From contig VBJE01000037.1 in the NCBI GenBank assembly GCA_005879675.1, positions 1 through 16,955 of the forward strand: DNA of 16,955 nt. Reading direction: 5' to 3'. Below are positions 7,031 to 16,132 of the stretch, one piece after another; within the stretch, counting starts at the first letter, position 1, and each line of letters begins with the position of its first letter. Made by a program: the position numbers and the translations under genes. This DNA is from Chloroflexota bacterium. Its GTDB lineage: Bacteria > Chloroflexota > Dormibacteria > Dormibacterales > Dormibacteraceae. A model generated the notes under the pieces. That model saw only the letters and a list, made by a program, of their open reading frames with translations, ran no database searches and was not told the origin of the DNA.

Positions 7031-8264
7031 ATGAAATTTCTTCGGTTCTCGATTGCATGCCCCGTGACTGGGGTTGCCGGTGACGCTCCGATCGCCCTTC
7101 CGCCGGTTCGTCGATCCGCGCCTCCCCCACGGACCTCGGAAGCTCGGCTCCCCCGGCCGCGGGCCGTTGGAGGATGGTGGTCCCAGAGTGGGCGTCGAAG
7201 AGATGAAGCCGCGCAGGATTCAAGGCGAGCTCGATGCGCTCGCGGGTGCGCACGCCGGATCGCGGCGGGAACCGGGAAGTGACCGTTTCGCCTGCGCATA
7301 CGGCGGTCACATAGGCCTCGTGGCCCATGGGCTCGACGACATCAACCTCGGCGCTGATGGTCAGCGTGCTCTCGGGCGCGGCCGCACGCCGCCACATCAG
7401 GTCTTCGGGCCTCAGCCCCACCATGACCTCGCCCTCGGCAGCGTCCGCGGTGAGCTTCGCCCGCGAGCTGAGCGGGGCCTTGACGCCGAGAAACTCAACC
7501 GCGGTCGCGCCCTGTGCCGTCGTCAGCCGCCCGGGGACAAAGTTCATCCGCGGCGACCCGATGAAGCCCGCCACAAAGGTGTTGGCGGGGTTGTCGTACA
7601 GCGTCTCCGGGGCGTCGACCTGCTGCAGCCGGCCGCTGTTCATGACGGCGATCCGGTCACCCATCGTCATCGCCTCCACCTGGTCGTGGGTGACGTACAG
7701 CGTGGTGACGCGGAACCGCTCGTGCAGACGGCTGAGCTCGGCGCGCATCTGCACGCGCAGCCCGGCATCGAGGTTGGAGAGCGGCTCGTCCATCAGGAAG
7801 ACCTGTGGTTGGCGGATCAGCGCGCGACCAAGCGCGACGCGCTGCCGCTGACCACCCGAGAGCTCTGACGGGCGCCGCTTCATGAGATGGCCGAGGCCCA
7901 GGACGGCTGCGGTTTCCTTGACCTGCTGCGCGATCAGGCCGCCGGCGGCGCCTCGCGCCCGCATCCCGAACGCCAGGTTGTCGTAAACGTTCATGTGCGG
8001 GTAGAGCGCGTAGCTCTGGAAGACCATGGCCACGTCGCGGAACCGCGGCGAGACGTTGTTGACCAGCCTGTCGCCGATCAGGATGCGACCGTAAGACGGC
8101 CGCTCGAGGCCCGCCAGCATCCGCAGGGTCGTCGTCTTGCCGCAACCCGAGGGACCGACGAGGACGAGGAACTCGCCCGCATTGACCGTGAGGTTGAGGT
8201 CCTCGACCGCGGTCTCGGTGCCGAATATCTTGTGCACTCCCTCGAACCGGACCTCGCTCAGCAC
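7029..8264 (-). CDS. Carbohydrate ABC transporter ATP-binding protein (MalK/UgpC/MsmX type)
   Basis: A 411-residue ATPase subunit that would drive import through the two permeases upstream. All nucleotide-binding motifs are present in order: Walker A GPSGCGKTT, Q-loop VFQSYALYPHM, signature LSGGQRQR, Walker B VFLMDEP followed by LSNLD, and switch His in YVTHDQ. After the NBD comes the MalK-type regulatory OB-fold region (VGLRPEDL, VEPMGHE). The GTG at 8264 is the start, since SEVRFEGVHKIFG is the normal beginning and it shares one base with the TAG stop of the second permease. Compared with usual MalK-type proteins (about 360-380 residues) it has an extra hydrophilic, Arg/Glu-rich tail of roughly 35-40 residues after the last recognisable domain residues. 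Confidence 0.92.
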   Translation of the reverse strand: MLSEVRFEGVHKIFGTETAVEDLNLTVNAGEFLVLVGPSGCGKTTTLRMLAGLERPSYGRILIGDRLVNNVSPRFRDVAMVFQSYALYPHMNVYDNLAFGMRARGAAGGLIAQQVKETAAVLGLGHLMKRRPSELSGGQRQRVALGRALIRQPQVFLMDEPLSNLDAGLRVQMRAELSRLHERFRVTTLYVTHDQVEAMTMGDRIAVMNSGRLQQVDAPETLYDNPANTFVAGFIGSPRMNFVPGRLTTAQGATAVEFLGVKAPLSSRAKLTADAAEGEVMVGLRPEDLMWRRAAAPESTLTISAEVDVVEPMGHEAYVTAVCAGETVTSRFPPRSGVRTRERIELALNPARLHLFDAHSGTTILQRPAAGGAELPRSVGEARIDEPAEGRSERHRQPQSRGMQSRTEEIS

Positions 8265-9136
8265 TACTTCACCGCGCCCCCGAAGTTGAATGCGCCGCTG
8301 AAATAGCGAGACATGAACAGGTACAGCACGATCACCGGCAGGGAGAAGAGGAGGGAGAAGACCGCCAGGTCCCCGAACTTGAAAAGGCCGTGGGACCCCA
8401 TGAAGTTGTAGATCTCGACCGGGCCAGGCTGATTGTCCGGGCTGTAGGTCAGGACGAAGGGGATGATGAAAGCGCCCCAGGCGTTGATGAACGTGTAGAT
8501 GCCCGTGACGGCGATGCCCGGCACAGTCAGCGGAAGCACCAGCTCGCGCAGGATGCGAAAGGTGCTCGCGCCGTCGATGGCGGCAGCCTGCTCCAGCTCC
8601 ACGGGCACCGCGTCGATGAAGTTCTTCATCAGCCAGATGGCGAAGGGCAGGGAGCTCGCGGAGAGGAACAGGGCGGTCGCGTACAGCGAGTCGAGCCAGC
8701 CGAACGATACGTACATCTGGTAGACCGGGATGATCAGCATCGAGACCGGCAGACCCGATGCGAAAAGAATCGCCAGCATGAACGAGCGCTTGAACGGGAT
8801 GTGCATCCGCGAGAGCGGGTAGGCCGCGAGGAGCGCAAGCACCGTCGTGAGCACCGTCGTCGTGCCGGCCAGGATCAGGCTGCTGCGGAACGAGGTGAGC
8901 GCGTCCGCCCGGCTCAGCACGTCCGCGAAGTTGGCCAGGGTGAGAGTCGGCAGCTTGATCGCCCAGTCGGGGTTCGAGTCGACGGAGGCGAAGACCATCC
9001 ACAGCATGGGAAGCAGGAAGAAGCAGCCGAGAAGGATCAACAAGGTATTGGTCGCGAGGGCGGCGACGGAGACTCGGCGGTACGGGACGACGATGAGGTT
9101 TTCCGCGGCGACTCTGCGTGCTTGAACCGCGCTCAT
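8264..9136 (-). CDS. Carbohydrate ABC transporter permease (MalG type)
   Basis: A 290-residue inner-membrane protein with six predicted hydrophobic segments. The binding-protein-dependent transport EAA loop is visible as EQAAAIDGASTFRILRELVLPL; the family position near the C terminus and the helix pattern (LLILLGCFFLLPMLWMVFASV first) match MalG/UgpE-type permeases. The ATG at 9136 overlaps the TGA of the first permease gene (ATGA), and the stop shares a base with the ATPase start, so the three genes are translationally coupled. With the partner permease it forms the membrane channel of the importer. The frame stays open upstream into the partner gene, but that stretch is Arg/Pro-rich shadow sequence. 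Confidence 0.92.
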   Translation of the reverse strand: MSAVQARRVAAENLIVVPYRRVSVAALATNTLLILLGCFFLLPMLWMVFASVDSNPDWAIKLPTLTLANFADVLSRADALTSFRSSLILAGTTTVLTTVLALLAAYPLSRMHIPFKRSFMLAILFASGLPVSMLIIPVYQMYVSFGWLDSLYATALFLSASSLPFAIWLMKNFIDAVPVELEQAAAIDGASTFRILRELVLPLTVPGIAVTGIYTFINAWGAFIIPFVLTYSPDNQPGPVEIYNFMGSHGLFKFGDLAVFSLLFSLPVIVLYLFMSRYFSGAFNFGGAVK

Positions 9137-10026
9137 ACCTGGCTTCTCGAGGCACGGACGAAGAGCAGCGAGAAGACCGCGCCGATCAGCACGAGCACGA
9201 GCGAGATCGCCGTGCCGTAGCCGAGCTGGTGGAAGACGAACGCCTCCTGGTAGACATAGAGCGGAAGGGTCATCGTCTCGATGCCGGGCCCTCCCTGGGT
9301 CATCGCGTAGATGAGGGTGAACTCGGAGAGGTTGAGGATGGTGACGAGGAGCAGGTTGGTCACGATCGTCGGTTTGAGCAGGGGCAGGACCACCAGGCGG
9401 TAGCGTCGCCACGCGGACGCGCCTTCGACCTCGGCCGCCTCCAGCACCTCGGTCGGGAGGTTGCGCAGCCCCGCCGAGAACACCAGCATCGAGAAGGCGA
9501 CGTTGCGCCAGAGGTTGGCCAGGGACACGATCAGCATCGGCACGGTGACCAGGAAGTTGGTGTCGGTCTGACGCAGGAGGATCGAGAGCGTGCCGCCGGC
9601 CTGGGAGAACGCGTACCAGACCAGGGCGACCGTGATCTCGGGCAGGACCCAGGCGACGATCACGATCGAGCCGATGACCACCCGGACCGAGACCAGGGCA
9701 TTGCGCAGCAGGATGGCGAGGGCCATTCCCAGCACGGTCTGGCCGACAATCGCCGAGCCGACGACGAAGATGATCGTCAGCCAGGACGACTTGATGAAGA
9801 CGTAATCGCCGAGCATGCGCGTGATGTTGTCCAGGCCGGTGAACTCGTAGTCGCGCGAGCGCGAACCGACAAGGGCGAGATTGGTGAAGCCCAGGTAGCC
9901 GGCGTAGAGGACGGGGAACACGAATAGAACACCAAGCAGCGCCAGCGCGGGCGACAGCATCAGCAGGCTCGACCACTGGAATCGCTCGCGGTCCAACCTG
10001 GGACCCAAACCGGCCGCGACTGCCAA
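9133..10026 (-). CDS. Carbohydrate ABC transporter permease (MalF type)
   Basis: A 297-residue inner-membrane permease with six hydrophobic segments (first: LLMLSPALALLGVLFVFPVLYAGY region) and an EAA loop near residue 200 (EAAEVEGASAWRRYRLVVLPL). Such proteins pair with a MalG-type partner, here the next gene. Two in-frame TTG codons compete for the start. The one at 10026 has GGAGG eight bases upstream (10035-10039), whereas the TTG at 10032 would be only two bases from it, so 10026 is preferred. It is the first gene of the transporter operon, behind a promoter and two tandem LacI-type operators at 10076-10132, so import of the substrate should be induced when the repressor is released. Confidence 0.9.
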   Translation of the reverse strand: MAVAAGLGPRLDRERFQWSSLLMLSPALALLGVLFVFPVLYAGYLGFTNLALVGSRSRDYEFTGLDNITRMLGDYVFIKSSWLTIIFVVGSAIVGQTVLGMALAILLRNALVSVRVVIGSIVIVAWVLPEITVALVWYAFSQAGGTLSILLRQTDTNFLVTVPMLIVSLANLWRNVAFSMLVFSAGLRNLPTEVLEAAEVEGASAWRRYRLVVLPLLKPTIVTNLLLVTILNLSEFTLIYAMTQGGPGIETMTLPLYVYQEAFVFHQLGYGTAISLVLVLIGAVFSLLFVRASRSQV

Positions 10027-10032
10027 GCTCAA

Positions 10033-10039
10033 CTCCTCC
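10033..10039 (-). promoter_or_regulatory. Ribosome binding site deciding the first permease start
   Basis: GGAGGAG on the minus strand. Spacing is good (8 nt from GGAGG) to the TTG at 10026 and too short to the TTG at 10032. Confidence 0.6.
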
Positions 10040-10075
10040 GCAGGTCTGGCGGAATCCGTCTTATCTTTCCGCCTT

Positions 10076-10100
10076 TGGAGCGTTCCATTGGAACGTTCCG
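10076..10100. promoter_or_regulatory. Tandem predicted LacI-family operators before ABC transporter operon
   Basis: Two copies of a 12-bp CG-centred palindrome stand side by side: TGGAGCGTTCCA (10076-10087) and TGGAACGTTCCG (10089-10100). Their centres are 13 bp apart. They lie 50-75 bases upstream of the first permease start and directly downstream of the predicted -10 element, so bound repressor would sit on the transcription start. The same motif occurs at 2021-2038 and 12356-12367. Confidence 0.8.
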
Positions 10101-10102
10101 TA

Positions 10103-10132
10103 ATTCTCTAGGCGAACCGGCGCGAGCGTCAA
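10103..10132 (-). promoter_or_regulatory. Predicted sigma-70-like promoter of ABC transporter operon
   Basis: On the minus strand TTGACG (10127-10132) is followed after 18 bases by GAGAAT (10103-10108), four of six matches to the -10 consensus. The tandem operators begin three bases further downstream. It lies in the 123-bp gap between the lacI stop and the first permease, the largest intergenic space in the window. Confidence 0.55.
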
Positions 10133-10149
10133 GTCCCTACCTGCTCGGC

Positions 10150-11196
10150 CTAGGCCGGCCGGGGCGGGGCCGTCGACCGTCGCGCCACCAGGCTCACCTC
10201 GACGACGGTGCGTTGCGGCGGTCCTTTCAGCTTGCGCTCGATCCGATCCGCGATGGTGGAGATGCCCAGCCTGGCCAGCGTGTCGCGCGGCTGAGCCACC
10301 GTGGTGAGCGCGATGCGCGCCAGCCCGGCCATCGGCACGTCGTCGAAGCCGACGATGGAGATGTCGCCCGGCACGTGCATCTCGACCCGGTCGGCGAACT
10401 CCTGGAGCGCGATCGCGGCCACGTCGTTGGAGGCGAACACGCCGGTCGCCCGGTCCTTGCCGGTGAAGACCTCGAGCAGAGGGCGCTCGACGCCGTCGAC
10501 CCGCGCGTGGTCCGCGGGCGGCGACCAGCTGATCCGCAGCGGCGGCCCCAGGCCGGCTTCCTGCAGGGCGCGACAGTATCCGTCCCACCGGGCGCGGTCG
10601 GACTGGTCTTCGAGCTCGGGGATCGACAGGTACGCGATGCGCCGGTGACCGGCTTCGATGAGGTGAACGGTGCCGAGGCGGCCGCCGACCTCGTCGTCGA
10701 CCGAGACCACGTCGCCCCAGTCGGCGCCGCAGCTGACGAAGACGGCGGGAACCTGGTGCTGCATGGTCTCCCGCATCGTCCGCGGGTCGCCCGAGAAGGC
10801 GAGGAACACGATCCCTGCGACCCGATGCTGGAGGAGGGTCTCGACGCCAGCGAGCTCGCTCTGGCTGTCCCCCTCGGTGTTGCAGAACATCGCCGTGTAG
10901 CCGCGGGCGGCGGCGTGACGTTCGACCGACTTCGCCATCTCGGCGAAGAAAGGGTTGGCGAGATCGCCCACCACCACGCCCAGGATGCTCGTCCGCTGCT
11001 GCACGAGCTGGCGGGCAAGGACGTTGGGCCTGTAGCCAAGCTCCTGGATCGCGGTCCGCACCCGGCGGCGGGTCGCCTCGGAGACGCCGGGCAGGCCGCG
11101 CACGACGTTGGAGACCGTTGACTTCGACACGCCGGCGTGGGAGGCGACGTCGAGGATGGTCGGGTGCCGGCGTTCCACCGGGGACGAATCGATCAT
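10150..11196 (-). CDS. LacI-family transcriptional regulator
   Basis: A 348-residue regulator. Residues 13-34 (TILDVASHAGVSKSTVSNVVRG) form the LacI helix-turn-helix, followed by the hinge helix region (RRRVRTAIQELGYRPNVLARQL) and a periplasmic-binding-protein-like ligand domain (LGVVVGDLANPFF, GIVFLAF, GHRRIAYLS, FASNDVAAIALQEF, ISIVGFDDVPMAG). It is cytoplasmic and probably a repressor released by an inositol-derived or sugar ligand. The ATG at 11196 overlaps the TGA of the dehydrogenase gene (ATGA), so the two are co-expressed from an operator-bearing gap at 12351-12373, giving autoregulation. Matching palindromes before the ABC operon and the isomerase are its likely other targets. Family call is certain; effector is inferred from context. 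Confidence 0.94.
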   Translation of the reverse strand: MIDSSPVERRHPTILDVASHAGVSKSTVSNVVRGLPGVSEATRRRVRTAIQELGYRPNVLARQLVQQRTSILGVVVGDLANPFFAEMAKSVERHAAARGYTAMFCNTEGDSQSELAGVETLLQHRVAGIVFLAFSGDPRTMRETMQHQVPAVFVSCGADWGDVVSVDDEVGGRLGTVHLIEAGHRRIAYLSIPELEDQSDRARWDGYCRALQEAGLGPPLRISWSPPADHARVDGVERPLLEVFTGKDRATGVFASNDVAAIALQEFADRVEMHVPGDISIVGFDDVPMAGLARIALTTVAQPRDTLARLGISTIADRIERKLKGPPQRTVVEVSLVARRSTAPPRPA

Positions 11197-12350
11197 GCCT
11201 TCATCGCCGGATCCATCAGCACTTTCATCGTCCCGTCCCGCTGCGAAAGCTCCACCGCCTCGGTTGCGCGCTCGAGAGGCATGCGGTGCGTGACCATCGC
11301 GCTGATCGGAAGCCGGTCGAGGTTGCGCGCCAGCAGGTTCATCGCCGGCACGTACGAGGTCGCCGTCTCGCCTCCGACCCCGATCACGCTGACGTTCTTC
11401 GTGCAGATGTCCGCGTTCGGGTTGACCCCGACCGGACCCATGTCGACGAAGGTGCCCGCTTCGACGACGGTGCCTCCGTACCTGACAAGGTGCAAGCACT
11501 CGGGAAAGGACTGCGCGACACCGGTGCAGTCGATCACGATGTCAGGCCCGGTGTGCGTGTGCTCGCGCACCAGGGCGATCCTTTCCCGCTCGTCGGTCTC
11601 GAGGGCGTTGATGGTCAGCGTCGCGCCGAACCTCCTGGCGAGCTCCAGGCGCGACTCGAGCCGGTCGATCGCGATCAGCTTGCCGCAACCCATCAGGCGC
11701 GCTTTGACCAGGTGGCAGAAGCCGAGCGGGCCGACACCGACGATCGCCACCGACTCGCCGAACGCGCTTCCTCCCCACCCCGCGGTGAGCATCCTGGCGC
11801 GGTCGAACCCATGGGTCACGGCCATGACCTCGGTCAGCGCCGCAACTTCATCCGGGAGCGAGTCGGGAACCCTGAACAGGGGCGTCCCGGGAAGGAGGTA
11901 CATGTACTCCGCCCACCCGCCGAAGAGATGCGGGGGGTCGGCCGCGTGCAGGCTGTTGCCGTAGTCCTGCAGGTTTTCGCAGAAGTAGTACGGGTAGTCG
12001 TTGAGGCAGAAGACGCAGCGGCCGCAGGGAACGTTCGCGGCCGGCACGATCCGGTCGCCTGCGCGCAGCGGCCGTCCTTCGCTGTCGGGGATCTCGTCGG
12101 CGCCCCCGATCGCCTCGATCACCCCGACGTTCTCATGTCCGCAGATCAGCGGATAGGTGATCTCACGCTCGTGGTCGGTGCCCGCGTACTGCCTGGACTC
12201 GCCGCGGTACGTGTGCTTGTCAGTGCCGCAGATACCCGAATAGGTCACCTTCATCAGGACGGCGCCAGGGCCCGGCTCGGGCAGCGGGAAGCGGCGAAGC
12301 TCGAGGTGTCCCGGGGCTGTCATCACGGCCGCGCGGACCGTCCCGCTCAC
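11193..12350 (-). CDS. Zinc-dependent medium-chain dehydrogenase (MDR, sorbitol/threonine dehydrogenase-like)
   Basis: A 385-residue NAD(P)-dependent alcohol or polyol dehydrogenase of the medium-chain family. The catalytic zinc site is seen at Cys41 (SGICGTD) and His72-Glu73 (CGHENVG). The structural zinc loop has four cysteines at 109, 112, 115 and 124 (CGRCVFC, then FCEN), with one more residue than usual before the last. The Rossmann motif is GVGPLG at 205-210, followed by an acidic Asp in IAIDRLESR that suggests NAD preference. The GTG at 12350 is used, 23 bases after the iolB stop; a LacI-type operator lies in that gap. It sits between iolB and the regulator, so it may oxidise myo-, scyllo- or another inositol isomer, or a related polyol, standing in for the usual Gfo/Idh-type IolG. 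That role is inference; the family is certain. Confidence 0.9.
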   Translation of the reverse strand: MSGTVRAAVMTAPGHLELRRFPLPEPGPGAVLMKVTYSGICGTDKHTYRGESRQYAGTDHEREITYPLICGHENVGVIEAIGGADEIPDSEGRPLRAGDRIVPAANVPCGRCVFCLNDYPYYFCENLQDYGNSLHAADPPHLFGGWAEYMYLLPGTPLFRVPDSLPDEVAALTEVMAVTHGFDRARMLTAGWGGSAFGESVAIVGVGPLGFCHLVKARLMGCGKLIAIDRLESRLELARRFGATLTINALETDERERIALVREHTHTGPDIVIDCTGVAQSFPECLHLVRYGGTVVEAGTFVDMGPVGVNPNADICTKNVSVIGVGGETATSYVPAMNLLARNLDRLPISAMVTHRMPLERATEAVELSQRDGTMKVLMDPAMKA

Positions 12351-12355
12351 AGCTT

Positions 12356-12367
12356 TGGAACGTTACA
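12356..12367. promoter_or_regulatory. Predicted LacI-family operator before dehydrogenase-lacI pair
   Basis: TGGAACGTTACA differs at one position from the perfect palindrome TGGAACGTTCCA found at the other sites. It fills the 23-bp gap between the iolB stop (12374) and the dehydrogenase GTG (12350), and so may also cover the ribosome binding region. It predicts autoregulation of lacI. Confidence 0.65.
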
Positions 12368-12373
12368 GCAAGA

Positions 12374-13152
12374 TCAATCAAGTTGCCAGCGGTGGTCGGC
12401 GTCGGTCGTGATCAGCCAGCGCCGCACCGGCCCGGCCATCACGTTCAGGTAGTAGAGGTCGTACCCGGGTCCCGCGGCGACGGGGTGATAGCCGCGCGGC
12501 ACCAGGACGACGTCGCCGTCGCGGACCTGGATCGCCTCGTCCAGAGAGCGGTCGTCGGTGTAGACGAGCTGCACGGCGAACCCCTCGGGCCGGGCGGTGC
12601 GGTGGTAGTAGGTCTCCTCCAGGTAGGTCTCGCGCGGCGGGTCGTCGGTGTCGTGCTTGTGCGGCGGGTAGCTGGACCAGTTGCCGGCCGGGGTCAGGAC
12701 CTCGGTCACGAGCAGCGACTCGGCCGGACGGTCTTCCATGAGGATGTTGTGGATCGTGCGCTGCGTCCGCCCCGATCCGCGTTGGAATGGCTTGATTTCG
12801 GAAGCCTTGATGAGCGCGGGCTCGACGCCATTTTCGGCCGGCGCCCAGCAAAACGCGACCTCGCACCTGTCGGTGGTCGCGGTGACCTCGACGCCGTCAC
12901 CCGGCGGCAGATACACGGCGTCGGGAGTGCCGTCGAACACGGACGTGCGCGAGCCAACGCCTTGCCATCGACCTCGTGCGGAGCTCACGTCGGCGCTGCC
13001 CGACAGGAGCACCGCGCACAGCTCCCTGTCCCCGATCTCGCGTCCGATGCGATCGCCCCGGCGGAGGGACACGACCTCGAATCCGACATGAGACCACCCC
13101 GCCGACTCGGGCGTGACTTCGACGTTGCCTCTGCCGCGGACGACGAGCTTGC

Positions 13153-13156
<4 letters not shown>
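12374..13156 (-). CDS. iolB: 5-deoxy-glucuronate isomerase (IolB)
   Basis: A 260-residue two-domain cupin that converts 5-deoxy-D-glucuronate to 2-deoxy-5-keto-D-gluconate, the step after IolD in myo-inositol breakdown. The metal site is visible in SSYPPHKHD (His166, His168), a glutamate in YLEETYYHR (about 180), and a downstream His in VPRGYHPVAAGPGYDLYYLNV. The N-terminal half holds family features such as PDAVYLPPG, and the link region contains RTIHNIL. Length is close to the family norm of about 270. The GTG at 13156 overlaps the TGA of iolD (GTGA), so expression is coupled to iolD, which makes its substrate. High confidence from both sequence and gene order. Confidence 0.95.
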
Positions 13157-15033
<1,877 letters not shown>

Positions 15034-15040
15034 GTCTCGC

Positions 15041-16132
15041 CTAGGTCGGTTCGGGCAGCATCACGTCGCGCACCAGGCCGGCCAGGTCGGTGCAGGCGGC
15101 GATGAACTGGCGCAGCGTGCGCACCGTCGGCGCGAACGAGTCGAACTCCTCGACGGTGAGGCCGTCCTCCGAGTGGGCGCGCCGAAAGTCCGGGAAATGG
15201 CCCAGCAGGCTGTCCACGACATCGGGATCCACGGGGTCATCGATGCGCGACCGCACCTGTATGTCCCCCGCGTTGAAGCGCTTCTGCCAGGCGGAGGGCG
15301 GCGAGATGACCGCGTCCGCGCCGATCAGCTCGCTCCAGTGCATGTGGTTGCGGAAGGCGGCGGAGAGCAACCTCAACCGATATCCGCGCTCGCGGAAGAT
15401 GCCGTACGCCTTTTTGAAAACAGCGACGCCTGCCCACTCGAGGATGCCTGGGTCGACGGTGACGTCGCGCCTGTCCAGCACGACTTTCAGCCAGTCGTCG
15501 AGCCGGCCGACCATGATCGTGCAGACCGGACCCATCGCCTTGATGTCCTTGCCCTCCGCCTCGCGCCTCCGCAGGCCACGCTCGACGGCCTCGGCCACCG
15601 CCAGGCACTGCGGGAGCGTGAACGAGACCGTCGCGTTGATGCTTATGCCTCGAGAGGTCGCCTCTTCGATGGCGGTGATCCCGGCTTTGGTGGCCGGGAT
15701 CTTCACGATCATGTTCGGTGCGAGCGCGTCGAACCGAACCGCCTGTTCGACGATGGCGCCCGCATCGCGATAGAGCCTCGGGTCGGTCTGGATCGAGAGG
15801 CGCCCATTGCGGCCGGCGTGGGCCGCGAACGCCGGCTCGAGCAGCTTCGCCGCCCTTACCGAAACCTCTTCGATGAGCTTCCACCCGACCTGGTCCTCGG
15901 TGGCGCCCGGAAGCTCCCGCATCAGCTGCTGGATGCGCGGCCGCCAGACGGTCATCTCCTTCTTGAGGATGCCGAGCGCGATGACCGGGTTGCAGGTGGC
16001 TCCGACGGCACCGTTTTCGATCGCGTACTTGAGCTCGTCGAGGTCGGCCGAGTCGTTCCACAGGCACGTGGGAGTCGTCTGCGTCATCTCGTGCAGCGGG
16101 CTCCTGTACGTGACCTCGCGCCGCGCTACCAC
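15041..16132 (-). CDS. Transaldolase-family protein, predicted aldolase-like (Glu-to-Gln at acid/base position)
   Basis: A class I aldolase-fold protein of the transaldolase family, 363 residues from the GTG at 16132 or 348 from the ATG at 16087. The GTG overlaps the iolA stop; the ATG directly precedes the conserved TPTCLWNDSADLDELKYA. Landmarks are GATCNPV, RLSIQTDPRLYRD, the Schiff-base Lys144 in NMIVKIPATKAGI, SINATVSFTLPQ, and IMVGRLDDWL. At the position of the transaldolase acid/base Glu (SxEVD in TalB) this protein has Gln115 (SIQTD), the residue found in fructose-6-phosphate aldolases. It lies between iolA and iolD, where an aldol cleavage to malonate semialdehyde would be needed and no IolJ is present in the window. 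An IolJ-like role is a hypothesis; a normal pentose-phosphate transaldolase is the alternative. Longer than TalB (317). Confidence 0.87.
   Translation of the reverse strand: MVARREVTYRSPLHEMTQTTPTCLWNDSADLDELKYAIENGAVGATCNPVIALGILKKEMTVWRPRIQQLMRELPGATEDQVGWKLIEEVSVRAAKLLEPAFAAHAGRNGRLSIQTDPRLYRDAGAIVEQAVRFDALAPNMIVKIPATKAGITAIEEATSRGISINATVSFTLPQCLAVAEAVERGLRRREAEGKDIKAMGPVCTIMVGRLDDWLKVVLDRRDVTVDPGILEWAGVAVFKKAYGIFRERGYRLRLLSAAFRNHMHWSELIGADAVISPPSAWQKRFNAGDIQVRSRIDDPVDPDVVDSLLGHFPDFRRAHSEDGLTVEEFDSFAPTVRTLRQFIAACTDLAGLVRDVMLPEPT

Noticed and set aside
9137..9976. N-terminal extension of the second permease frame into the first permease gene
   Set aside because: The extension is Arg/Pro-rich and antithetical to a membrane protein start; the ATG at 9136 with an ATGA overlap is the natural start.
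10146..10157. Palindrome CGGCCTAGGCCG at the lacI stop codon, considered as a terminator or operator
   Set aside because: The two arms leave only a 4-bp stem once a loop is allowed, no T-run follows, and it does not resemble the shared operator.
12026..12040. GGAACGTTCG inside the dehydrogenase gene, similar to the operator core
   Set aside because: Only part of the palindrome is present and it is deep inside a coding region.
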